DNA of 11,495 nt from an uncultured Bacillota bacterium (GTDB lineage Bacteria; Bacillota; Sulfobacillia; UBA995; UBA9673): positions 1 to 11,495 of the forward strand of contig CALMHV010000179.1 of the NCBI GenBank assembly GCA_937863905.1, given 5' to 3'. The number at the start of each line of letters is the position of its first letter. Position 1 is the first letter of the stretch. A program made the translations under genes and the position numbers. Positions 1 through 8,502 of the stretch are shown here, piece by piece. The notes beneath the pieces were generated by a model. It worked only from the letters and a program-made list of their open reading frames with translations, was not told where the DNA came from and did not search any database.

Positions 1-140
1 GGCCCGCCGGAAGACGAGGCCCGGCGGAGAGGTCGGATGGTCGGCCGGGGAGGTCATGGGTCTCACCCCTTCCGCTAAGTCGTTGTCTAGTGTGTCTTCT
101 ATGACGAGACCGGGCAACCTTCGGTTTCGGGAGTCGAGTT

Positions 141-175
141 CCGGGGCCCAGGCGCCGCAGGAGGGCCTGGGCCGG
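141..175 (+). promoter_or_regulatory. Leader hairpin upstream of tldD
   Basis: A 9-bp perfect stem (145-153 pairing with 165-173, 11-base loop) extends by two C-G pairs across a two-base bulge. It lies about 70 bases upstream of tldD. No T-run follows, so it does not look like an intrinsic terminator; it may be a structured part of the tldD leader. The rest of 1-240 holds no convincing gene, and I could not assign a -35/-10 pair there. Its function is unknown and it may be chance structure in GC-rich DNA. Confidence 0.3.
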
Positions 176-246
176 CGACGAACACAACGGCCGATTGGGC
201 GGGCCTGCCAAGAGAGCCGAGAGCGCCCGCGGGGGGAGGCGTGGGT

Positions 247-1626
247 TTGGAGAGCTACCTCAGGCGACTGGTCAAGGACCAGCCCGCCGACTACGTGGAG
301 ATCAACCTGGAAGAGACCGTGACGACCCAGATTTCCTTCCGGGGCCCGGCCCTCGACGAAGTGGGCGAATCGCTCACCTACGGAGGCAACGTCAGGGCCC
401 TGGTGCGGGGCGGCTGGGGCTTTGTGAGCTTCAACCGCGTGGAGGGCCTTGAGGATAAGGTCGCCCTGGCCATCAAGCAGGCACGAGCGGTCGGCGAACG
501 GACGGGTGGGAGAAGCACCCTCGCCGCCGTGCCCGTCATCCACGACAAGGTCACGGTGGCCTTCGGCGAGGACCCTCGGGCGGTCCCGCTGGCGCGGAAG
601 AAGGACCTCCTGGAAGGGTACAATCGGCAGGTCCTGGCCTTCGGGCCGCCGGTCGCCACCTCGTTCGTCTTCTACTTCGACCGGTTCCGGAAGCTTCACT
701 TCGCCAACTCCGACGGGACCTCCATCCAGCAGGAGAAGCTCGACCTCGCGGGCGCGGTGCAGGCCGTGGCCGTCCGCGACGGGCGGACCGAGGTCATGAC
801 CTCGGACTTCGGTTCCTCCAATTCGTTCGCCGTCGCCCGGGGACTTGAGGCCGAGGTCGACGACACCTGCCGCCGGGCGGGGGCGCTGCTCGACGCGCCG
901 GTCGTCGAGGCCGGCGAGTACACCGTGGTCGTGGACCCCAGGCTCGCCGGCGTCTTCGTCCACGAGGCCTTCGGCCACCTCAGCGAGGGCGACAACGTCT
1001 ACGAGAACCCGAACCTCCAGAAGGTGATGACCCTCGGCCGCGAATTCGGCGGCAAGCACCTCAACATCTATGACTCCGGGCTCACGCCGGGCAGCCGCGG
1101 CTGGCTGAAGTACGACGATGAGGGGGTAGCCACGGAGAAGACCGACCTCATCCGGGAGGGGAAGCTGGTCGGACGGCTCCACACCCGGGAGACGGCGGGC
1201 AAGATGGGCGAGCGGCCGACCGGTAACGCCCGGGCCGTCGACTACCGCTTCCCACCCATCTGCCGGATGCGGTCCACCTGCATCGAGCCCGGGCAGGCCT
1301 CCTTCGAGGACATGCTCAAGGACGTCAAGCTCGGCGTGTACGTCCGGGAGAGCTACGGCGGCGAGACGGCCGGCGAGATGTTCACCTTCACCGCCGGCGA
1401 CGCCGTGATGATCCGTGACGGCAAGCTGGCCGAGGTCGTGCGGAACGTGACCCTGTCGGGGAACGTCTTCGCCACCCTGAAGAACATCGACATGATCGGT
1501 AGTGACCTCGCCATGCCCAGCGGCCCGGGGGGCTGCGGCAAGGGCAGCCAATGGCCGCTTCCGGTAGGCATGGGATGCCCCCACATCCGCATCCAGAAGG
1601 TCGTCTTGGGAGGGAAGGCCCGGTGA
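247..1626 (+). CDS. tldD: TldD, catalytic subunit of the TldD/TldE metalloprotease
   Basis: Cytoplasmic zinc metalloprotease subunit. In E. coli TldD pairs with TldE (PmbA), removes the microcin B17 leader peptide and degrades the CcdA antitoxin. The sequence shows the TldD signature HExxxH as HEAFGH at residues 239-244, followed by LSEGD. A conserved GMGCPH near the C-terminus has Cys444, matching the third metal ligand known for TldD. At 459 aa it is of normal family length and looks intact. Start choice: GGAGG at 235-239 lies 7 bases before a TTG at 247 but only 1 base before a GTG at 241. I prefer TTG 247; GTG 241 would add two residues. The stop overlaps the start of tldE by 4 bases, implying translational coupling. 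No RiPP precursor or toxin-antitoxin gene is visible nearby, so its substrate here is unknown. Confidence 0.93.
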   Translation: MESYLRRLVKDQPADYVEINLEETVTTQISFRGPALDEVGESLTYGGNVRALVRGGWGFVSFNRVEGLEDKVALAIKQARAVGERTGGRSTLAAVPVIHDKVTVAFGEDPRAVPLARKKDLLEGYNRQVLAFGPPVATSFVFYFDRFRKLHFANSDGTSIQQEKLDLAGAVQAVAVRDGRTEVMTSDFGSSNSFAVARGLEAEVDDTCRRAGALLDAPVVEAGEYTVVVDPRLAGVFVHEAFGHLSEGDNVYENPNLQKVMTLGREFGGKHLNIYDSGLTPGSRGWLKYDDEGVATEKTDLIREGKLVGRLHTRETAGKMGERPTGNARAVDYRFPPICRMRSTCIEPGQASFEDMLKDVKLGVYVRESYGGETAGEMFTFTAGDAVMIRDGKLAEVVRNVTLSGNVFATLKNIDMIGSDLAMPSGPGGCGKGSQWPLPVGMGCPHIRIQKVVLGGKAR

Positions 1627-2975
1627 AGACTGACGCGCGCGGGAGGAAGGCGGCCTGGGACGCCGAGGCCCTCCTCGGCAAGGCCCGGAACTTGGGATGC
1701 AGCCAGGCCGAAGTGTTCGAGACCGGACAGGTCACGACCCCGGTCAACTATGAGAACAACGAGCTGAAGTCGCTGCAGACGGCCGAGACAGCCGTGGTCG
1801 CGGTCCGCGTCATGAAGGATGGGCGGCGTGGGTTCGCCACGTCGACCCGGCCCGGCGACGACGCGGTCGTGGAGATGGCGGTGAGGGCCTCGCAGTTCGG
1901 CCCGCCGGCGGACCTGGACTTCGCTCCGGCGAGCCCGGCCCAGGCCGATTTGGCCACGTACGACCCGGCGGTGGTTGACTGGTCGCAGGAGGAGATGCTG
2001 GCGGCCGGCGCCGGCCTCGTCGAAGCGGGGAGAGGGCTCGAGCCGGGGGTCCTCGCCAGCGTCACGGTCGAGAAGAGCGTGGAGTACACGCGCGTCGCGA
2101 CCTCGGCCGGGCAGGCGGCCTGGCACGAGGGAACGGCGGGCGTTCTTGTCTCCTCGGTCGAACTGGTCGAGCCGGAGAACATGATTCAAACCTGGGCTTT
2201 TCAGGCCTCGCGCCGGCTGGCCGACCTCAGCCCCTCGGTCATCGGGGAGCGCGTCGCCTGGCTCTACCGCAACGCCCGGCACAACGTGCCGTTCCGAGGC
2301 GGCAGCTATCCGGTCGTCTTCTCGCCCGCGGCGGTCGCGGACCTTGTGGCGCCTTTCGTGGCCTGCCTGAACGGTAAGGCTGTCGTCAAGGGCGAGTCGC
2401 CCTGGAAGGACCGTTTGGGCGACAAGCTGTTCGCGGACGGCTTCACTCTCTGGGACGACCCGTGGCTACCGTGGGGCGTCGCGACCAGGGGGTTCGACGA
2501 CGAGGGTGTGCCGACCAGCCGCCGAGCGGTCATCGAGAAGGGTGTCCTGCGCGAATTCCACCTCGACCTGCGCTCGGCGAAGGCCCTGGGCCGGACCAGC
2601 ACAGGCAACGGGTTCCGACCCTCGCCGCAGACCGCCCCGGCGCCGGCCCCGTCGAACCTGGCCCTCGAGCCCGGCAGCGAACCTTGGGCGAAGCTCGTCA
2701 CCGGCGTGAAGGAGGGCCTGTACGTGCAGCGCCTCATGGGCGCTTGGGCGGGCAACCCCTACGCCGGTCAGGTCTCCGGGAACGTCCACATCGGGTTCAA
2801 AATCGAAAACGGGGAGATTGTCGGCCGGGTCAAGGACTGCATGGTCCTGGTCCCGGTCTTCGAGGCCTTCCGCGACGCTCTCCTGGCTCTCAGCCGGGAG
2901 AGCGAGTTCACGCCGCCCAGCTACTACCTGCCCCACGTTCTGCTGGACAGGGTGAGCGTGGGAACAAAGAGCTGA
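1623..2975 (+). CDS. tldE: TldE/PmbA, non-catalytic partner of TldD
   Basis: This is the second subunit of the TldD/TldE protease. Family members share the TldD fold but lack the zinc-binding HExxxH, and I find no such motif here. C-terminal family features are clear: the stretch DDEGVPTSRR followed by GVLREFHLDLRSAKALG and STGNGFR, and the late GNVHIGFKIENGEIVGRVKD block. The GTG start at 1623 shares the GTGA overlap with the tldD stop and is preceded by GGGAGGGAAGG at 1608-1618, a strong Shine-Dalgarno sequence. The product is 450 aa, normal for the family. The open frame extends further 5' inside tldD, but the homologous part begins at this GTG. The operon ends at the hairpin about 20 bases downstream. 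Confidence 0.93.
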   Translation: MKTDARGRKAAWDAEALLGKARNLGCSQAEVFETGQVTTPVNYENNELKSLQTAETAVVAVRVMKDGRRGFATSTRPGDDAVVEMAVRASQFGPPADLDFAPASPAQADLATYDPAVVDWSQEEMLAAGAGLVEAGRGLEPGVLASVTVEKSVEYTRVATSAGQAAWHEGTAGVLVSSVELVEPENMIQTWAFQASRRLADLSPSVIGERVAWLYRNARHNVPFRGGSYPVVFSPAAVADLVAPFVACLNGKAVVKGESPWKDRLGDKLFADGFTLWDDPWLPWGVATRGFDDEGVPTSRRAVIEKGVLREFHLDLRSAKALGRTSTGNGFRPSPQTAPAPAPSNLALEPGSEPWAKLVTGVKEGLYVQRLMGAWAGNPYAGQVSGNVHIGFKIENGEIVGRVKDCMVLVPVFEAFRDALLALSRESEFTPPSYYLPHVLLDRVSVGTKS

Positions 2976-2991
2976 GGCGGGGGTACGACGA

Positions 2992-3023
2992 TAGGGCGGG
3001 ACCGCTGTTGCGGTCCCGCCCTG
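2992..3023. terminator. Hairpin between convergent operons, likely bidirectional terminator
   Basis: An 11-bp perfect stem, 2994-3004 pairing with 3011-3021 around a 6-base loop, extends by A2993-T3022 and a T2992-G3023 wobble. It sits 17 bases after the tldE stop and between genes converging from both strands. The T-rich tail is weak on either side (TGGCTGTTCTGT on +). The placement nevertheless fits an intrinsic terminator for tldDE, and possibly for the guaB/regulator transcript. The remaining part of the gap, to 3115, is GC-rich and contains no gene. Confidence 0.75.
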
Positions 3024-3115
3024 GCTGTTCTGTCGAATCTCGGCCGGCACGGGTCACGGCAGCCGGGTGACGGCCGGCGCCCGCCTGACGGCCGATGCAC
3101 GGCCGCCTGTCGCGA

Positions 3116-4231
3116 CTAATTCCGCAAGAAATCCAGGATTTTCATGTGCAGTTCCGCGATGCGTTCGAGCCTCAGGGTGTAGTAGATGTAGTTGCCTTCC
3201 TTGACGCTCGAGATAAGGTCGGCTTCCCGGAGGACCTTCAGATGCCGGGAGATCGTCGGTTCGGCCAGCCCCAGTTCCACCGCCAGGCCCTGGGTGAACT
3301 GCCGGTCCTGCATCATGAGTTTCATGATCTTGAGCCTGGTCTCGTCGGCCAGGGTCTTGAGGAGCCGCGAGAGCTGCTCCGGCGGCACGAGAGTGTCCCT
3401 CCGCAGATAGACCCCGGGCGGGACGGAGAAGGACATCACCAGCCGCCCGCCCGACAACTCAAAGATGCTCTGGGGCGAGACGAACAAGGATGGGAAGAGC
3501 GCTATCTCCGAGAGGTCGCTCATGGACACCTCGACCGGCCCGGACCCGCTCTCGATCAAGACGTGGTCGGGATGGGTCCGCCGCAGCTTCTTGTCGCGGG
3601 AGATGAGGCCGCCGCTGAGCCGGGTGAGGAACCTCGCCAGGGACTCCTCGGCGAGCCGCTTGGCCTCGTCCTTGACCCCTTTCACCAGGAGCAGTTCGAC
3701 CCAGTGGTACTCCTCTTCGAAATACTGGTTCCAGTAGGAGAGGAGGAAGACGCAGAGGTCCTTCTGGATCTTCTCCGGTGTCTCGAAAAGGTGGGTCATC
3801 TCCTCGCAGCGGCGCGGGCTGGTGATGTCCAGCCGCCCGAAGATGCCGGCGACGGCGTTGCCCGCCGGGTCCGCGATGGCCGCCTCAATCTCGGTCATCG
3901 GAACCTGCTCACCGAGCAGCCGGAAAACGAAGGTCGCCGGCGGCATGGACGCGATGTGGTCGACGGAGTCGGCGAAGGTCAAGCGCCCGAGTTGGGGGTG
4001 GTCCAGGACGAGGTCGATGAGGAAAAGCCATTCGCGAATATTGTCGCCGAAATACCGAATCTCCCCGTAGTCCTCCGGTGAGATTCTCTCCTTGAAGCGG
4101 ATGACCCACGGCAGGAGCGCGCCGTGATGGTGGGGATCGTAGAGGACCTGAAGGCTGAGTACGGTCTCGATGTACGGCGAATAGAGGAAGCGGACACGAT
4201 TCTTGATGTTCGGCTGAACGACTACCGCCAA
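3116..4231 (-). CDS. ArsR-type winged-helix regulator with large N-terminal domain
   Basis: Predicted DNA-binding transcriptional regulator of 371 aa. Residues about 285-371 form an ArsR/SmtB-like winged helix: QLSRLLKTLADETRLKIMKLM, then the recognition helix region AEPTISRHLKVLREADLI, then the wing VKEGNYIYYTL. The metal-binding ELCVC motif of ArsR sensors is absent, so metal sensing is unlikely. Residues 1-280 are a separate domain beginning RVRFLYSPYIETVLSLQVLYDP. It resembles the DUF5937-type N-terminal domain found before winged helices in other ArsR-like regulators; this is a pattern match from memory. The start is TTG at 4231 with GGTGGTGA about 7 bases upstream; I found no better in-frame start. 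It lies 41 bases after guaB in the same direction with no terminator between, so co-transcription is likely. Ligand and targets are unknown. Confidence 0.82.
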   Translation of the reverse strand: MAVVVQPNIKNRVRFLYSPYIETVLSLQVLYDPHHHGALLPWVIRFKERISPEDYGEIRYFGDNIREWLFLIDLVLDHPQLGRLTFADSVDHIASMPPATFVFRLLGEQVPMTEIEAAIADPAGNAVAGIFGRLDITSPRRCEEMTHLFETPEKIQKDLCVFLLSYWNQYFEEEYHWVELLLVKGVKDEAKRLAEESLARFLTRLSGGLISRDKKLRRTHPDHVLIESGSGPVEVSMSDLSEIALFPSLFVSPQSIFELSGGRLVMSFSVPPGVYLRRDTLVPPEQLSRLLKTLADETRLKIMKLMMQDRQFTQGLAVELGLAEPTISRHLKVLREADLISSVKEGNYIYYTLRLERIAELHMKILDFLRN

Positions 4232-4272
4232 ACCAGTGTCACCACCAGTCGAAACCTCGTCAGGCTCGAGCG

Positions 4273-5779
<1,507 letters not shown>

Positions 5780-5789
5780 GGTTTTCTCT

Positions 5790-5818
5790 AGGATACCATC
5801 CGGCTGGGGGGCGAACAA
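5790..5818 (-). promoter_or_regulatory. Predicted sigma-A-type promoter of guaB
   Basis: On the minus strand there is TTGTTC (5818-5813), then a 17-base spacer, then TATCCT (5795-5790). The -10 is preceded by TG plus one base, the extended -10 signature, which would compensate for the poor -35. The expected start point is near 5783, giving a leader of about 50 nt before the guaB ATG. It sits in the only non-coding gap upstream of guaB (5734-5876). Confidence 0.55.
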
Positions 5819-5876
5819 GGACAAGACCGTGCCGGATGCGGACCAAGGCGGTCGGCGAGGGCAGGGAATGCCGTCT

Positions 5877-7316
5877 CTAGAGTGTGGCCAGACCTGGGAC
5901 GACCAGACGCGTCCCGCGCGGGAGAAGACCTCTGAGGTCAGCCGGTGACCGGCCCAGGAGGTCGAGGCCGTTGCGGTCGAAGGCCAGCGGCGGCAGGAAG
6001 AGAGCGTCGCCTGGAGCGACCGGGCTACTAGGCCGGCCAAGCGCGCCGGCCGCGTCTTCCACCGTGAGCAGCCCGGCCGCGGCGATCGAGCCTCCGAACG
6101 TCTCGGAGGGAACAGCCACGACGAGCCACGGCGGACGGCCCCCGCGCTCGCGAGCCGCCTCGGCTAGACCGAGTTCCATGACCCGACCGGCCAGGAAACC
6201 CGTGAAGACGACGGCGCGGGAGGCGCCTAGGTCGTCCGCCAGCTCCAGGACGGCCCTCGCGTCGTCGGGGTCACAGTCCCGGTCCATGACGAGGCCCGGG
6301 CGGCTGCGGCCCGCCGGCCCGAGGGGCCCGCCCGTGCGGCCGTCGTCAGCTGTCAGCAGGACCTCCGCTTCGCCTAGCCTGGCCAGCCGCACGCGGCACC
6401 GCCCACGACACCGCAGCCCGTCCTGGCAGCGCCGAAAAGCGTCGACACGCGAAAAGGGTCGGGTCCCTTCGACAGCCGTCACCACGTCGCCGGCCCGCAG
6501 CCCGGCCCGCTCGGCCGGCGTTCCCGCCAGGATGCCCGTGACGCGGGCCTCCAGGTCCCCCAGCTGCGGCGGCTCCAGGCTCAAGGGCATCCGCGTCAGG
6601 GCCCGGGCCTCCTCCACAAGACCGGCAACCTCCTCCCGTTCCGGCAGCACGGCGCGCACCGACGCCGGTGTGAACCGGGTGAACGCGGGAACGAAGACCC
6701 GGCAGTGGGTGCAGCCCTGGTCCGCGAGAAAGCTCACCGTGGCCTGGAGGTCTCCCGGACCCGTCACGGCCGGAACGGCCACCACGCTGGCCTCGAAGCC
6801 TAGGCCGGACGCCGCGAGGAGCCTCGCGGCCCGCCGCGGGTCGCCGGCCCGCCCGTGCAGCCGCCCGTAGGCCTCGGACGAAGCCGTGTTCAGCGAGAGC
6901 GTCACCTCGACCGGGCCAAGGGCGGCCAAAAGAGAGGTGAGATCGGCGTCAAGAAGCGTCCCGTTCGTGGTCAGGCGGATGGTGGCGTCCGGACAGTTCT
7001 GCCGGACCAGGCGGACGACGGCGGGAAAGTCGGGGTGGGTCAAAGGCTCCCCCTCGGACACGCGTGAGGCGGATTCGCCGATGACGATCGCGGGGAGACG
7101 GGCCATCCCGGCGAGGGCCCGAGCTATCTCGCCAACCGGCCGGTGACTGAGCGCGTAGACTCTTGCCCCGGGCGGATTGGAGCGATTGCTGCAGAACAGG
7201 CAGGAGAGGTTGCAGGTCGAGGTGATCGGGAGGATACCCGCCGCCTCGGCCTCGGCGAGGGCGACCTGAAGGCCGGAAACCGCCGCCGGCCCCGCTTCAC
7301 CCGGAAGACCACCCAC
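5877..7316 (-). CDS. Radical SAM protein with central PDZ domain and DUF512-like C-terminus
   Basis: Predicted S-adenosylmethionine radical enzyme of 479 aa; substrate unknown. The N-terminal part shows TSTCNLSCLFCSN with the CX3CX2C cluster ligands Cys35, Cys39 and Cys42, then SEGEPLTHPDF (about 87-97) and LTTNGTLL, as in radical SAM barrels. Residues about 249-324 look like a PDZ domain (GILAGTPAERAGLRAGDVVTAVEG). Residues about 339-479 resemble the C-terminal part of DUF512 proteins: VVFTGFLAG, ETFGGSIAAAGLLTVED (TFGGS at 406-410), and GDALFLPP near the end. DUF512 proteins as I know them have the PDZ first, so this order is unusual. Start: GTG at 7316 with GAGGTG at 7323-7328, 6 bases upstream. 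The frame stays open to 7454, but that part reads through AT-rich intergenic repeats. No membrane segment or signal peptide is seen. Confidence 0.75.
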   Translation of the reverse strand: MGGLPGEAGPAAVSGLQVALAEAEAAGILPITSTCNLSCLFCSNRSNPPGARVYALSHRPVGEIARALAGMARLPAIVIGESASRVSEGEPLTHPDFPAVVRLVRQNCPDATIRLTTNGTLLDADLTSLLAALGPVEVTLSLNTASSEAYGRLHGRAGDPRRAARLLAASGLGFEASVVAVPAVTGPGDLQATVSFLADQGCTHCRVFVPAFTRFTPASVRAVLPEREEVAGLVEEARALTRMPLSLEPPQLGDLEARVTGILAGTPAERAGLRAGDVVTAVEGTRPFSRVDAFRRCQDGLRCRGRCRVRLARLGEAEVLLTADDGRTGGPLGPAGRSRPGLVMDRDCDPDDARAVLELADDLGASRAVVFTGFLAGRVMELGLAEAARERGGRPPWLVVAVPSETFGGSIAAAGLLTVEDAAGALGRPSSPVAPGDALFLPPLAFDRNGLDLLGRSPADLRGLLPRGTRLVVPGLATL

Positions 7317-7350
7317 AGACCCCACCTCTTCTAGCTGGGACTTAGGAAAG

Positions 7351-7380
7351 TTATCCACACAATCCACAGGATAATCCACA
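7351..7380 (+). promoter_or_regulatory. Cluster of DnaA-box-like sites (one perfect, two degenerate)
   Basis: TTATCCACA at 7351-7359 is an exact match to the bacterial DnaA box consensus TTATNCACA. CAATCCACA at 7360-7368 and TAATCCACA at 7372-7380 share its ATCCACA core, with two and one mismatches. The cores are spaced 9 and 12 bases apart in the same orientation. The cluster lies 35 bases upstream of the radical SAM gene start, in a locally AT-rich part of an otherwise GC-rich gap. The neighbouring genes are not typical of an origin (no dnaA, dnaN, gyrB or rpmH), so a regulatory or DnaA-titrating role is more plausible than oriC. Binding by another factor that recognises TGTGGAT repeats is also possible. 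Confidence 0.5.
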
Positions 7381-7403
7381 TAATCGCTTGACCCCGCGAT
7401 TAT
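7380..7403. promoter_or_regulatory. Perfect 8-bp inverted repeat, candidate operator
   Basis: ATAATCGC at 7380-7387 and GCGATTAT at 7396-7403 form a perfect inverted repeat around an 8-base spacer (TTGACCCC). The half-sites are centred 16 bases apart, suited to a dimeric helix-turn-helix repressor. It directly adjoins the DnaA-box-like cluster, sharing base 7380, and lies in the gap upstream of the radical SAM gene. The rest of the gap (7404-7461) contains a weaker 6-bp hairpin (7419-7424 with 7437-7442) and no gene. Confidence 0.45.
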
Positions 7404-7461
7404 CCCGTGCTGGGATTGCGTTCGGTGTCTCGATGGCGAACGGCTGTTCCACACCGGGCCC

Positions 7462-8502
7462 TCAAACGCCCTTCGCCCGGCCTCTCCGGCGCTTCCCCCC
7501 GCCGAGGGCGAGCGAGGGGTCGACCCGCAGGGGCCCCCGTGGGACCGACCCGCTGGCCCGGAGAAAATGGGCGAGTCCGGCCACCATGGCCGCGTTGTCG
7601 GTGCAGTACTTCGCCGCCGGGACGTGGACGGCCACGCCCGCCACCCCGGCCCGGTCTGCGATCGCCCGGCGCAAACCCCCGTTGGCCGCGACTCCGCCCG
7701 TCACGGCGAGGCTCTTTCGACCGGTCAGGGCCAGGGCCCGAAAGGCCTTTTCGACGAGAACATCGACAACCGCGGCCTGGAAGGAGGCCGCTACGTCGGC
7801 CAAACGCAGCGTCTCCCCTCGCTGGGCGGCGTCGCGGGTGAGGTACAGGACGGCGGTCTTCAGCCCGCTGAAGGAGAAGTCGAGACTGGCCGGTCCCAGG
7901 AGGGCGCGCGCGAAAGGGAAGGCCCCGGCATCGCCGGTCTCGGCCAGGCGGTCGATGACCGGCCCACCCGGGTAGCCCAGGCCGAGGTGGCGGGCGACCT
8001 TGTCGAAGGCCTCCCCGGCAGCGTCGTCGCGTGTCTCGCCGAGGGGCCGGAAGCGGACGTGCTCGGTCAGTTCGGCCAGACCCGTGTGGCCGCCCGAGAC
8101 AATGAGGACGACCAAAGGCGGCTGCAGGGTCGAGTCGAGAAAGGCGGCGTAGGCGTGAGCCTCCAGGTGGTTCACCGGGACGAGCGGCTTTCCCCAGGCC
8201 AGAGCGAGCGAGGACGCGGCGGCCAGCCCGACGACCAGGGCGCCGGCCAATCCGGGGCCGGTCGTCACGGCCAGAGCGTCAAGGTCCGACGGGCTGGCGC
8301 CCGCCTCGGCCAGGGCCCGGTCGAGCGTTGGGAGCAGGGCCTCAAGATGGCGACGCGCGGCGAGTTCGGGAACCACGCCGCCGTAACGGCCGTGAAGGTC
8401 CGCCTGCGAGGCGACGACGCTGGACCTTACCCGTCGCCCGTCCTCGACCACGGCGACCGACGTCTCGTCGCACGACGTCTCCAGGCCCAGGATGAGGCTC
8501 AC
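7462..8502 (-). CDS. tsaD: tRNA N6-adenosine threonylcarbamoyltransferase TsaD
   Basis: Catalytic subunit that transfers the threonylcarbamoyl group from TC-AMP to N6 of A37 in ANN-decoding tRNAs, in a complex with TsaB and TsaE. The 346-aa product is of standard length. It starts LILGLETSCDETS, the ASKHA phosphate-binding motif. The metal-binding set is His112 and His116 (NHLEAH) and Asp302 (CTDNAAM), matching the known TsaD/Kae1 ligands. SGGHT (136-140), SFSGLKTAV and GGVAANGGLR are also present. The GTG start at 8502 overlaps the rimI TGA as GTGA, so the two are probably translationally coupled; only a weak G-rich Shine-Dalgarno precedes it. An in-frame extension to 8571 is just rimI sequence in another frame. 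The C-terminal tail KRRRGRAKGV is basic. Confidence 0.96.
   Translation of the reverse strand: MSLILGLETSCDETSVAVVEDGRRVRSSVVASQADLHGRYGGVVPELAARRHLEALLPTLDRALAEAGASPSDLDALAVTTGPGLAGALVVGLAAASSLALAWGKPLVPVNHLEAHAYAAFLDSTLQPPLVVLIVSGGHTGLAELTEHVRFRPLGETRDDAAGEAFDKVARHLGLGYPGGPVIDRLAETGDAGAFPFARALLGPASLDFSFSGLKTAVLYLTRDAAQRGETLRLADVAASFQAAVVDVLVEKAFRALALTGRKSLAVTGGVAANGGLRRAIADRAGVAGVAVHVPAAKYCTDNAAMVAGLAHFLRASGSVPRGPLRVDPSLALGGGKRRRGRAKGV

Noticed and set aside
110..180. tRNA-like segment (a short T-loop-like string around GAGTCGAGTTCC)
   Set aside because: I could not form an acceptor stem or anticodon arm around it; only the GC hairpin at 141-175 is credible.
56..322. Small + strand ORF of 88 codons ahead of tldD, considered as a RiPP precursor
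   Set aside because: GGAGG lies only 2 bases before its ATG, it runs 76 bases into tldD in another frame, and it becomes Arg/Trp-rich shadow sequence there. No leader/core pattern or azole-forming residue run is evident.
1353..2282. 309-codon minus-strand frame opposite the tldD/tldE junction
   Set aside because: It overlaps two well-supported genes and gives low-complexity Arg/Gly/Pro-rich protein, a GC shadow.
3095..4081. 328-codon + strand frame opposite the ArsR-type gene
   Set aside because: It mirrors the codon structure of the minus-strand regulator, which has a clear winged-helix domain; no independent motif or ribosome binding site supports it.
7317..7454. 46-residue N-terminal extension of the radical SAM protein
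   Set aside because: The frame is open but translates the AT-rich DnaA-like repeats and palindrome; the GTG at 7316 has a good ribosome binding site and lies a plausible distance before the CX3CX2C motif.
7317..7461. Chromosomal replication origin
   Set aside because: DnaA-like boxes are present, but the cluster is short and no dnaA, dnaN, gyrB or rpmH is nearby. Better regarded as a regulatory or titration site.
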